Notes under the pieces: model-generated
Told to the model about the DNA's origin: nothing
Database searches by the model: none
The model's input: only the letters and a program-made list of their open reading frames with translations
Source of the DNA: JBOHUC01 sp050733935
GTDB lineage: Bacteria; Eisenbacteria; RBG-16-71-46; DASYSL01
DNA: 39,384 bases
NCBI GenBank assembly: GCA_050733935.1
Contig: JBOHUC010000182.1
Coordinates: 1 to 39,384, forward strand
Reading direction: 5' to 3'
Position numbers and translations under genes: made by a program
Part shown: positions 32,658 through 39,384 of the stretch, piece by piece
How the letters are laid out: each line of letters starts with the position of its first letter
Position numbering within the stretch: the first letter of the stretch is position 1

Positions 32658-33632
32658 CTACTCGAGCGCGAACTCGCGCTGGTACACGAGCTCGAAGATG
32701 AAGGACTTGGACGACGCGCGGGATTCCATGTGCTCGATGATGCGCTTGAGACGCTTCGGGAAGCCCAGGATCACATCCTGCGATTTCCGGCCCATCTCAT
32801 CGAGCCCCGTCCGGCCGGCGATCCGCCAGTGCTCGATCTGCTCCTCGACGATGCGCAGGAAGTCGCGCGGCCCGTAGAGGCCCGAGCGCCGGATCGCGTC
32901 GGTCATCTCGCGGAAGCCCGGCATGCTGCTCCCGGGCATCTCGAAGTTCAGGATCACGTTCGCGGCGGCCGCGAGCGCGTGATTGGGATCGCGCTCGAGG
33001 AGCTCGGAGAACACCGAGCGATAGAAGTGGAAGTGGCGCGCCTCCTCGGTCGCAACCCGTTCGAGCACGCGTCCGATGAGCGGATCGTATTGCCCGGCGG
33101 CCTTCCCGTTGTTTGCATGACAGACCTGGGTCGCGCGTTCCTGGAGCGACGTGTACGCGAGGAGCCGGTAGGGGTTGTATTCCCAGGCCGGGTGGAAACC
33201 GCTTCGGATGTACTGGAACTGGAGCTCTTCGACGACTCGCGGCTGGACGATGCGCGCCTCCCACAGGTAATCGTGGAGCACCGCTCCGTGACGATCCTCC
33301 TCCGCGGTCCAGAGATTGTTCCACTCGCGCCAGTAGGAATCGTCGCCCATGTGCACGGCGATCAGGCGATGGAAGTGCGGCAGGCCTTCCTCCGTCACGA
33401 GCCCCATGACGAGCGAGATGCGCACGGGATCGGGAATCCCGCGCGCGCGATCGCGCAGCGCGGCCAGGTCGCGATCCGGTGTCTCAGTTTCGGAAAGTCC
33501 GAGAAGGTCGCTCGGCCACCAGAGCTTGCGCTTCGACTCGTGAGACTGGAGCAGCTCCCCGACGACCGGCTCGAGGTCCCTGAGGACGTCCACCTGCTGG
33601 GGCAGGGGCCACGGCGTTGTGGGTGGTCTCAT
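32658..33632 (-). CDS. Acyl-ACP desaturase, soluble diiron type
   Basis: A 324-residue protein of the FA_desaturase_2 family (stearoyl-ACP desaturase/DesA type), which inserts a double bond into acyl chains bound to ACP. The two diiron helices show TAEEDRHG (E111-E112, H115) and ATEEARHFHFY (E196-E197, H200); further carboxylates are E81-E82 and E165. The ATG giving MRPPTTPWPLPQQ follows GGAAAGG; an upstream TTG in frame would start inside a promoter palindrome. It forms a unit with fabF, so desaturation and elongation genes are paired. Substrate chain length and position are not known. Confidence 0.92.
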   Translation of the reverse strand: MRPPTTPWPLPQQVDVLRDLEPVVGELLQSHESKRKLWWPSDLLGLSETETPDRDLAALRDRARGIPDPVRISLVMGLVTEEGLPHFHRLIAVHMGDDSYWREWNNLWTAEEDRHGAVLHDYLWEARIVQPRVVEELQFQYIRSGFHPAWEYNPYRLLAYTSLQERATQVCHANNGKAAGQYDPLIGRVLERVATEEARHFHFYRSVFSELLERDPNHALAAAANVILNFEMPGSSMPGFREMTDAIRRSGLYGPRDFLRIVEEQIEHWRIAGRTGLDEMGRKSQDVILGFPKRLKRIIEHMESRASSKSFIFELVYQREFALE

Positions 33633-33655
33633 TCGGCCTTTCCGGGTTCGGGAAA

Positions 33656-33682
33656 TTGACGGGGTCAACCGGTATCATACCG
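33656..33682. promoter_or_regulatory. Two adjacent palindromes in the divergent desaturase/DinB promoter region
   Basis: TTGAC-GGG-GTCAA (33656-33668) and CGGTATCATACCG (33670-33682) are both perfect inverted repeats, with one base between them. They lie between the start of the desaturase gene (33632, minus strand) and the DinB-fold gene (33737, plus strand). They look like operators, but I cannot name the regulator. Confidence 0.45.
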
Positions 33683-33736
33683 ATTGCGGGCCGCCGCGGC
33701 GACCGCGTTTTCACATTCATAATCGGAGGTGGAACG

Positions 33737-34264
33737 ATGAGCGATCGAACGGATCTGGAGCGTCTCGCCGACGAGGTTCGGTGCTCGCATCACGGCGACG
33801 CATGGCACGGCTCGGCCGTGGAGGAGCTGCTCGCGGACGTGGATCACGAGACCGCGGCGCTACGGTCGATTCCGGACGCGCACACGATCTGGGAGCTGGC
33901 ACTTCACATTCGCTCGTGGCGGCGCGAAGTCGCGCGTCGTCTTGCGATCCGGAAGTCCGGAACCCCCGACGAAGGCGACTACCCGCCCACGCCTGAGGGA
34001 AACGCTGCGACCGCCGAAGCGTGGGAGCGCGATCGCGCTTCACTCACGGCCGCGACGCAGGAGCTGATCGACGCCATCCGGAAGTTCGCGATCGACGAGC
34101 TCGACCGTCCTCTCGATCCGAAGCGCGATCCCGCGCTCGGGACGGGAGTCATCACGCGCGTCATGATCCACGGCGTGGCACAGCACGATGCCTACCACGG
34201 CGGACAGATCGCGCTCCTGAAGAAGGCCGCGGCCGCGCGCGCGACCAAGGCGGGCCGATCGTGA
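33737..34264 (+). CDS. DinB/YfiT-like four-helix protein
   Basis: A 175-residue protein of the DinB-like fold, a metal-binding four-helix bundle found in thiol transferases and DNA-damage-inducible proteins. The putative metal histidines lie in HTIWELALHIRSWRRE (H49 or H57) and HGVAQHDAYHGGQIALL. The start follows GGAGG at 33724. An upstream in-frame extension covers the promoter region and is rejected. The stop overlaps the GTG of the glycosylase gene, so both are co-translated, which agrees with a link to DNA damage or thiol stress. The substrate is unknown. Confidence 0.88.
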   Translation: MSDRTDLERLADEVRCSHHGDAWHGSAVEELLADVDHETAALRSIPDAHTIWELALHIRSWRREVARRLAIRKSGTPDEGDYPPTPEGNAATAEAWERDRASLTAATQELIDAIRKFAIDELDRPLDPKRDPALGTGVITRVMIHGVAQHDAYHGGQIALLKKAAAARATKAGRS

Positions 34265-34896
34265 CCGAAACGAAACGCGCGGCGCGTGCGCCGGCTGTCC
34301 CGGTCAAGGACGGAAAGAAGCGCTGTGCCTGGAGCCTCGGCTCGAGCGACTACGTGCGCTATCACGACGAGGAATGGGGGGTGCCGGTCCACGACGACCG
34401 GCACTTCTTCGAAATGCTGATCCTCGAAGGGGCGCAGGCCGGGCTCTCGTGGTCCACGATCCTGCACAAGCGGGCTGCGTACCGAAAGGCGTTCGCGCGC
34501 TTCGATCCGAAGAAGGTCGCGGCGTTCGACGCCGCGAAGCGCCGCGCCCTCCTCGCCGATCCGGGGATCGTCCGGAACAAGCTCAAGATCGAGTCGGCGG
34601 TCAAGAACGCTCGCGTGTTCCTCGACATTCAGAAGGAGTTCGGAAGCTTCGATGCGTACGTCTGGCCGTTCGTCGGCGGCCGGCCGATCGTCGGGCGGTT
34701 CGATGCGATGGGGGGGATCCCTGCGCGCACCGCCCAGTCCGACGCGTTGAGCAAGGACTTGAAGAAGCGCGGCATGAACTTCGTCGGGACGACGATTCTC
34801 TACGCGTTTCTCCAGGCGACCGGGCTCGTCAACGATCACCTGGTGACCTGCTTCCGCTACCGGGAGCTTGCCGGCCGCGCCCGCCGCCGCGACTAG
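34261..34896 (+). CDS. tag: DNA-3-methyladenine glycosylase I
   Basis: A 211-residue Tag glycosylase that excises 3-methyladenine from alkylated DNA. The motifs RCAWSLGSSDYVRYHDEEWG, LEGAQAGLSWSTILHKRAAY and LVNDHLVTCFRY are diagnostic. The zinc ligands are the Cys and His of the first motif and the His and Cys of the last. About 20 N-terminal residues rich in Lys/Arg/Ala precede the core. The GTG start overlaps the DinB stop. The stop shares the bases CTAG with that of the gene on the other strand. Confidence 0.95.
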   Translation: MTETKRAARAPAVPVKDGKKRCAWSLGSSDYVRYHDEEWGVPVHDDRHFFEMLILEGAQAGLSWSTILHKRAAYRKAFARFDPKKVAAFDAAKRRALLADPGIVRNKLKIESAVKNARVFLDIQKEFGSFDAYVWPFVGGRPIVGRFDAMGGIPARTAQSDALSKDLKKRGMNFVGTTILYAFLQATGLVNDHLVTCFRYRELAGRARRRD

Positions 34897-35648
34897 ACCG
34901 GGCTCTCCGCTCCGCGCGCGAACTTCCGCTTGTATTTGTTCGTCCAGATCGTGATCACCGGGATGCCGACGAGCGTGGGTCCAAGCCACGGCAGGAACGA
35001 GAGCGGCGGCTCGAACGAGATCCCGAAGACGCGTCCTGCGCCAAAGACGAGGAACGCCGTGTAGAACGCGATTCCCGCCCCGAGCATGTTGCTCATGTGC
35101 TCGTACCACCAGCCCATGCGCTCGGTCGGAGGCTTGCGGGCGACCGCGAGGGCCGACCATCCACCGAGCACCGGGATCAATCCCACGCCGGCGAACAGGT
35201 ACATCTTGGTCAGAATGCCGTTCACGATCGCGGCGATTCCGGCGAGAAGGCACGCGGTCGACAGCGCCACGATCCCGGGGCCCGAGAGCGCTTTCGGATC
35301 GCGCCGGTACCGGATCGCGAGGATTCCGCTCCGGACAGCGACGAGCGTCGTGAGCCCGAGCGATCCCAGGAAGAGCCCGATGCCGCGGATCTGACGAGCC
35401 GTGCTCGCCGCCTCTTCGGGGGTCACGTTTGCGGGCATCCGCCCCCACGAATACGGATGAAGGATGGCCCACGCCGCGGAAATGCAAGCCGAGGTCCCCA
35501 CGACGTACACGCAGAACTTGAAGATCGTCCCCGCGCGCTTGTGGATGCGGCCGCCCTTCTTCGCGAACACGGGGATCCAGAAGACGAGGAGTCCGACCGC
35601 GCCGAATCCGATGTGCGTGGCGCGCAGAATGTCGTGGAACGTGTTCAT
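34893..35648 (-). CDS. Multi-pass membrane protein, DUF2306-like
   Basis: A 251-residue membrane protein with about seven hydrophobic segments. The N-terminal pattern (LRATHIGFGAVGLLVFWIPV, then GGRIHKRAGTIFKFCVYVVG) recalls DUF2306-type proteins in which two histidines flank the first span; the assignment is tentative. The start MNTFHDILRATH overlaps the stop of the padR gene in ATGA, so it is probably under PadR control. A substrate or physiological role cannot be given. Confidence 0.75.
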   Translation of the reverse strand: MNTFHDILRATHIGFGAVGLLVFWIPVFAKKGGRIHKRAGTIFKFCVYVVGTSACISAAWAILHPYSWGRMPANVTPEEAASTARQIRGIGLFLGSLGLTTLVAVRSGILAIRYRRDPKALSGPGIVALSTACLLAGIAAIVNGILTKMYLFAGVGLIPVLGGWSALAVARKPPTERMGWWYEHMSNMLGAGIAFYTAFLVFGAGRVFGISFEPPLSFLPWLGPTLVGIPVITIWTNKYKRKFARGAESPV

Positions 35649-36220
35649 CGCTTTTCTCCTTCGAGCCGGCGCTCGATCCGGAAGATGGCCTCGTCGCACC
35701 AGGCGATCTTCGCGGCCAGCGTGTGAATGCCCATCCGAATGGCGATCGCGCCGTGGAACGTCTCTGGATCAAGCGAACGATCCAGGGCGGCAACCGCCGA
35801 CGGCTCGGAACCGGTCGTCGGGTCATTGGCAACGAGTTCGGCCTGCCAGGCTTCGAGCCGCGTCTTGAGCGCTTTCATGAAGGCGAGCGTCTCTGCCGTG
35901 TTCCCGAGCTCGTCCATGAACACAAGCTGGGCGATGTACGCGAAGCGTTCGGCCCCGACCAGCGGACCGCTGCGAAGCCAGCGCCTGAGCTCCGTCTTTC
36001 CGGCGCGCGTGATGCGATACACGCGCCGCTCTGGGCCGTTGGGGGACGCTTCCGCCTTCGACGTGAGCCAGCCCTTCTCCTCGAGGCGATTGAGCGTGGG
36101 GTAGATCTGATTGAGATTCGCCGACCAGAAGTGACGGATGCCCGCATCCATAGCGCGCTTCACGTCATAGCCGCTCGTGGGGGCGCGGCACAGGCCGAGG
36201 AGGATGTGGTCGAGGCTCAT
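35645..36220 (-). CDS. PadR family transcriptional regulator
   Basis: A 191-residue PadR regulator. The winged-helix domain reads MSLDHILLGLCRAPTSGYDV, FWSANLNQIYPTLNRLEEKG and RRVYRITRAGKTELRRWL. The C-terminal helical (Vir_act_alpha_C) dimerisation domain covers about residues 90-185. I use the ATG; a TTG two codons upstream is possible. A perfect inverted repeat overlaps the -10 element directly in front of it, so autorepression is likely, with the downstream membrane protein in the same unit. Confidence 0.93.
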   Translation of the reverse strand: MSLDHILLGLCRAPTSGYDVKRAMDAGIRHFWSANLNQIYPTLNRLEEKGWLTSKAEASPNGPERRVYRITRAGKTELRRWLRSGPLVGAERFAYIAQLVFMDELGNTAETLAFMKALKTRLEAWQAELVANDPTTGSEPSAVAALDRSLDPETFHGAIAIRMGIHTLAAKIAWCDEAIFRIERRLEGEKR

Positions 36221-36228
36221 GGCCAAGA

Positions 36229-36258
36229 ACTATATCAGTAGTGATATAGCTAGGTCCA
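36229..36258 (-). promoter_or_regulatory. padR promoter with overlapping operator
   Basis: On the minus strand, TGGACC and TATAGT are separated by 18 nt. The inverted repeat CTATATCA-GTAG-TGATATAG (36230-36249) fills the spacer and overlaps the -10, which fits repression by PadR. The start of transcription would fall around 36222, so the mRNA would be leaderless or nearly so. Confidence 0.65.
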
Positions 36259-36277
36259 GCGCTCTCTTTTGGGCCGC

Positions 36278-38842
36278 TCACGGCGCCGTGGCCGAGCCCC
36301 CGGCCGAATCGGCGGCCAGGGATTCCGCGGCCGCCGCTCGTGATAGAGCCTCGAGGCTGTCCGCCGCCCGCGCCGCGAAGATGACCTCCCAGTCGTGGGT
36401 GTGGTCCCGGGTGCAGAACGCCGTGGGTGCCGTTCCGCGCACGAATGGCGTGCGAAGGGGCGAGGGACAGTCGCGGCGCGCGAGCCCGCCCGTCCACGGG
36501 TCGATCCAGGCGAGCTCAATGTCCGATCGTGCGGGGAACGGCGTGGGAGGGAAGCCCTCGAGGAGCCGGTTCATGACGCCGGCCCAGATCGGAATCGCAA
36601 GCTCCGCGGCCGGCCGTCCCGTGGCTTCGGGCTGATCGTGTCCCACCCACACGCCAGCGACCACGTCGGGCGTGAAGCCCACGAACCAGGCGTCGAGGTA
36701 GTCGTTTGTCGTCCCGGTCTTCCCGCCGACCGGACGCGAGAACCCGTAGACCTTCCGAAGCGGATACGAGACGCCGAAGATGACGACGTCCTCTAAGAGC
36801 CCGGTCATGAGAGCGGCCGTCTGATCCGGGATCACGCGCGTGTCGCGCTTTCGGGCCGGCAGAATGTCCTTTCCCTCGGCGTCGAGAGCGGCGCGCACGA
36901 GATGAGGCTCCGCACGCACGCCACCGTTCGGAAAGGTCGCGTACGCGTTCGTGAGATCGAGCAAGGTCACCTCGTTCGAGCCGAGCCCGATCGACGCCAC
37001 GGGCTTCAAGCGCCCGAGCCCGAAGCGCTCCGCATAGCGCGAGACCTCGGCCGGCGAAATGGCTTCGACGAGATTCGAAGTCGCGAGATTGAGCGATTTC
37101 GCGAGCGCCTTCGCGAGAGAGACCTGGGGATGATAGTCCGCTTCGTCGTTCTCGGGCTTCCACGGACCCTCGGGGGTCGTGAACTCGCGCCTCTCGTCGG
37201 GCACGGTCGAGGCCGGCGTGAAACGGGGATCGCCGCGCCGCGGATCGAGGGCCGCCGCATAGACCACGGGCTTGAACGCAGAGCCCGGCTGCCGTCGCGC
37301 CTGTGCCGCGCGATTGAAATCTCCCGGGCGGATGTTCCGGCCTCCGACCATGGCGCGTACGGCGCCGTCCCGCGCATCGAGGGCGACGAACGCACCCTCG
37401 AGCGGGTTTTCGGCCTGCGTGCCTCCGCCGAATCGCGGCATCGGATCGAAGCGCGCGACGCCCGACGGGAGTGTCGCCTCGGCGTCTTCCTGCCAGACGG
37501 GATCGAGCGTCGTGAGAATCGTGAGCCCCCAACGCTCCGAAGCTCCCTTCGGAAGCTTCTGGCCGAGATACTGCTGCGCGTAACCGATGAACGAGGGATA
37601 GCGGTTGGGAGGGGGCGGCGCCTGTCGAACTCGAATCGGTGTGCGCTTCGCGGCCGCCGCCGCGTTCGCCGGGAGAACGCCGGCCGCGACCATGTCGTTG
37701 AGAACCGCGTTCCGTCGATCCCGAGCGACCTTCGAGTTGCGAAACGGCGAGTACGTGTTTGGAGCCGGGATGATGCCCGCAAGGAGCGCCGCTTCGCCGA
37801 GTTTGAGCGATTCGACCGGTGCGTCGAAGTACCATCGCGAAGCTTCGGCGATGCCGGCCACGCCGATGCCCTCGCCCTGGCCCCAGTACACGGAGTTCAA
37901 ATACATCTCGAGGATCTGCTCCTTCGAGAGGAGGATCTCGAGCCCGACGGCATAGAAGGCTTCGCGGATCTTTCGGCCGAACGTGCGTTCGCGTCCCAGG
38001 AAGAGTCCACGCGCGAGCTGCTGGGTGATCGTGCTTCCGCCCTCGCGCAACCCGCGTGCCTTTACGTTCGTGAGGATCGCGCGCGCGTTCGAGCGGAGGT
38101 CGAGCCCCATGTGATGCCGGAAGCGACGATCCTCCGAAGCAATGACGGCTTCCTGCACGATGCGCGGCACACGCTCGAGCGACACCCAGGTGCGGCGGAC
38201 GCCGTGCTCGTCGGCGAACATCGAGATGAGGATCGGTTCGAGCGCGGGAACGCGGGTCGTGTCGGCCGTCGAGGGCCTGCGAATCGCGCTGATGCGGGCG
38301 CGCGCGATTGCGAGATCGACGAGCTCGGGAGACTCGATCTCTCCGTCTTCCGGCGCGTCCGGGAACCCGCGCAGGTAGATCAAGATGCCGTTCGAACGCC
38401 AGCTGTACTCGCCCGGGCGCGACGGGGACCCGCCGACCCGCACGTACCCGCGCAGATCGAGATGACGCTGGAGATAGACGGGGGGGATCGCCCGGCCGAC
38501 CGTGAGTCGAAGCGCATCGGAGTAGACGCGCGAGGGGAACGCCCAGGCCGGACCGGTCGCGTGTCGATCGCGCAGCGCCTCGACGCGGGCAGCAAAGGGG
38601 ATGAACGCGAGGATCGCGAGTACTACGCCGACGCCGAGGAGCACGAGCGCGATCGTCGCGGCGGGACCGAATCGTCCGCGGATTCTTAGCCATCGTGGCA
38701 ATCGTGGCAATCGTGGCCATCGTGACGGCGGCCATTGGGGCCACCGTGGCCCTTTCGGGGATCCGGCGCGAGCCGAAGACGGCGCGCCCGGATCGGGCGG
38801 AGTCGGGATGTCCACGGGAGGCGGCATGGAGAGTGCGAGCAT
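36278..38842 (-). CDS. Class A penicillin-binding protein (PBP1b-like)
   Basis: An 854-residue bifunctional peptidoglycan synthase. Residues 1-60 form a Pro/Arg/Trp-rich cytoplasmic tail, and 61-83 the membrane anchor. Residues 105-165 resemble a UB2H-like domain (RVYSDALRLTVGRAIPP). The glycosyltransferase domain has SEDRRFRHHMGLD (236-248), GGSTITQQLARGLFLGRERT and EILLSKEQILEMYLNSVYWG. The transpeptidase domain has SAFK (521-524), SLN (583-585) and KTGT (708-711). The C-terminus is Ala/Ser-rich. The first ATG is used; a second is five codons later. There is no clear terminator before the padR promoter. Confidence 0.95.
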   Translation of the reverse strand: MLALSMPPPVDIPTPPDPGAPSSARAGSPKGPRWPQWPPSRWPRLPRLPRWLRIRGRFGPAATIALVLLGVGVVLAILAFIPFAARVEALRDRHATGPAWAFPSRVYSDALRLTVGRAIPPVYLQRHLDLRGYVRVGGSPSRPGEYSWRSNGILIYLRGFPDAPEDGEIESPELVDLAIARARISAIRRPSTADTTRVPALEPILISMFADEHGVRRTWVSLERVPRIVQEAVIASEDRRFRHHMGLDLRSNARAILTNVKARGLREGGSTITQQLARGLFLGRERTFGRKIREAFYAVGLEILLSKEQILEMYLNSVYWGQGEGIGVAGIAEASRWYFDAPVESLKLGEAALLAGIIPAPNTYSPFRNSKVARDRRNAVLNDMVAAGVLPANAAAAAKRTPIRVRQAPPPPNRYPSFIGYAQQYLGQKLPKGASERWGLTILTTLDPVWQEDAEATLPSGVARFDPMPRFGGGTQAENPLEGAFVALDARDGAVRAMVGGRNIRPGDFNRAAQARRQPGSAFKPVVYAAALDPRRGDPRFTPASTVPDERREFTTPEGPWKPENDEADYHPQVSLAKALAKSLNLATSNLVEAISPAEVSRYAERFGLGRLKPVASIGLGSNEVTLLDLTNAYATFPNGGVRAEPHLVRAALDAEGKDILPARKRDTRVIPDQTAALMTGLLEDVVIFGVSYPLRKVYGFSRPVGGKTGTTNDYLDAWFVGFTPDVVAGVWVGHDQPEATGRPAAELAIPIWAGVMNRLLEGFPPTPFPARSDIELAWIDPWTGGLARRDCPSPLRTPFVRGTAPTAFCTRDHTHDWEVIFAARAADSLEALSRAAAAESLAADSAGGSATAP
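38691..38726 (-). repeat. Four 9-bp repeats coding the PBP cytoplasmic tail
   Basis: Four units close to CATCGTGGC/AATCGTGGC stand in tandem. On the minus strand they encode RLPRLPRWL-type residues just before the membrane anchor of the penicillin-binding protein. Whole-codon units leave the frame intact. Confidence 0.85.
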
Positions 38843-38888
38843 GGCACAGGCCGCGCTTCAGCCGCCACGCAGGCGGCCGATCACAGCC

Positions 38889-38917
38889 TTGACCGGCCCC
38901 GGGCCGGCCCTTAAAAT
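38889..38917 (+). promoter_or_regulatory. Sigma70-type promoter of tRNA-Asn
   Basis: TTGACC and TAAAAT are separated by exactly 17 nt, with a very GC-rich spacer. The predicted start near 38925 lies about 80 nt before the tRNA. It is the closest match to the housekeeping consensus in this window. Confidence 0.75.
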
Positions 38918-39006
38918 ACGAAGCTCGATTGGGCGAAAGTCTCAGCCCCGCAATCACTTTGCCGGGTTTCCGCCGTCCCCGGCGGCGACGTCCGGCTGCC
39001 AGCCGT

Positions 39007-39081
39007 TCCTGAGTAGCTCAATGGCAGAGCATCCGGCTGTTAACCGGAGGGTTGTAGGTTCGAGTCCTACCTCAGGAGCCA
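39007..39081 (+). tRNA. tRNA-Asn (anticodon GTT)
   Basis: A full cloverleaf can be drawn. The acceptor stem is TCCTGAG/CTCAGGA, the D stem GCTC/GAGC, and the anticodon stem TCCGG/CCGGA with loop CTGTTAA and anticodon GTT at 39039-39041. The T stem is GTAGG/CCTAC with loop TTCGAGT. The discriminator base is G, and CCA is encoded at 39079-39081. Confidence 0.97.
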
Positions 39082-39082
39082 A

Positions 39083-39271
39083 ATGTGGCTGTGTGCGAAC
39101 CGGGTCGGCGCCTGCCGGCCCGTTCGTCTTTTGAGGGAAGCGGTACCAGACTTCGACCGACTCCTTCGAGTCGACGCGCACCTCTTTCACGAGTTCGTGG
39201 AGGAGGTGCTTCTTTTGCGGGTTCGTGGCCGTGGCGAAGACCTGCTCGAAGTCGTCGAGGGCTTGAGTCAA
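39083..39271 (-). pseudogene. Recombinase-like C-terminal remnant next to tRNA-Asn
   Basis: The minus-strand frame reads TQALDDFEQVFATATNPQKK, then HLLHELVKEVRVDSKESVEV and WYRFPQ, which recalls the C-terminal end of large serine recombinases. The frame stays open beyond the window edge upstream and continues downstream without a stop into the antisense strand of the tRNA. It could therefore be the 3' end of an integrase of an element inserted near the tRNA, or a decayed remnant. The assignment rests on pattern memory only. Confidence 0.4.
39096..39132 (+). terminator. Intrinsic terminator of tRNA-Asn
   Basis: A hairpin of about 13 bp (CGAAC.GGGTCGGC / GCCGGCCCGTTCG, one bulged C and one G-U pair) is followed by TCTTTT. 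It lies 15 nt after the tRNA. Confidence 0.7.
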
Positions 39272-39288
39272 GAGGTGTGTAAACGAGC

Positions 39289-39384
39289 TCAGGCGGCGGC
39301 CCTCTGATTCGACTTCGTGATCTTCACTCCGTTGTCGAACATCACGCCGCGATAGACCTCGGCGGCCAGGTGCGGCGCGTCGAT
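39289..39384 (-). CDS. C-terminal fragment of an unidentified protein
   Basis: The last 31 residues of a frame that enters from beyond the window and ends in TGA: IDAPHLAAEVYRGVMFDNGV and then KITKSNQRAAA. The amino acid pattern looks coding rather than like a shadow, but I do not recognise the family. It competes with another open frame on the same strand that joins the recombinase-like remnant, so only one of the two may be real. Confidence 0.3.
   Translation of the reverse strand: MDAPHLAAEVYRGVMFDNGVKITKSNQRAAA

Noticed and set aside
29172..33659. Long plus-strand open frames opposite sdhA, fabF and the desaturase
   Set aside because: Shadow frames with low-complexity Arg/Ala/His composition. 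The minus-strand genes carry complete catalytic motifs.
33656..33668. FNR-type site before the desaturase gene
   Set aside because: TTGAC and GTCAA are separated by three bases instead of the four needed for Fnr-type sites.
38691..38726. CRISPR-like array
   Set aside because: Nine-base units without spacers, inside a coding region.
38954..39081. Protein ending in GLEPTTLRLTAGCSAIELL
   Set aside because: This is the translation of the antisense strand of the tRNA, a well-known artefact in databases, and not a real protein end.

Overview
The window is GC-rich bacterial DNA with closely packed genes. Secreted proteins end in FlgD-type Ig-like (por/T9SS-like) C-terminal domains, and there is a soluble acyl-ACP desaturase and many GTG/TTG starts. 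This fits an FCB-group or related uncultured lineage; Candidatus Eisenbacteria is my best guess, made from composition and family content only.

Layout. (1) 1-16058, plus strand: the end of tuf followed by an uninterrupted S10-spc-alpha super-cluster (rpsJ to rplQ, with secY, adk, map, infA, rpmJ and rpoA in the classical order), closed by a strong hairpin. L5 and L17 carry unusual low-complexity tails. (2) 16101-24471, plus strand: a duplicated secreted-protein locus. Each of two units has a sigma70-like promoter, a well conserved non-coding leader of about 230 nt, a small secreted coiled-coil protein, and a translationally coupled secreted protein of about 775 residues (pre-peptidase-C-like, CARDB-like and FlgD-Ig-like modules). 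A third, shorter paralog follows without leader or small partner. Nearly the same terminator stem closes each part. This is the most novel part of the window. (3) 24514-25193: bfd-bfr iron storage pair. (4) 25203-33632, minus strand. Read in the direction of transcription it is desA, fabF, a small membrane protein, sdhA, sdhB, a carboxypeptidase-regulatory-like protein and a Crp/Fnr regulator with terminator; then a Crp/Fnr-type palindrome in front of what looks like a collapsed nos (nitrous oxide) operon (a lipoprotein start joined out of frame to the 3' part of a NosY-type permease) and a TetR regulator. (5) 33737-34896, plus strand: a DinB-fold protein and 3-methyladenine DNA glycosylase I. 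(6) 34893-38842, minus strand: a PadR regulator and a membrane protein in one operon behind a perfect inverted repeat, and a class A penicillin-binding protein. (7) 38889-39384: a promoter, tRNA-Asn(GTT) and terminator, then remnants that look like the 3' end of a recombinase running toward the tRNA.

How it fits together. The first third is the translation and secretion core. The duplicated locus looks like a cell-surface or exported system in which a small helical protein is co-translated with a large modular exoprotein under a shared leader-type control. The minus-strand block combines membrane lipid desaturation and fatty acid elongation, succinate/fumarate metabolism and an anaerobic-type regulator.
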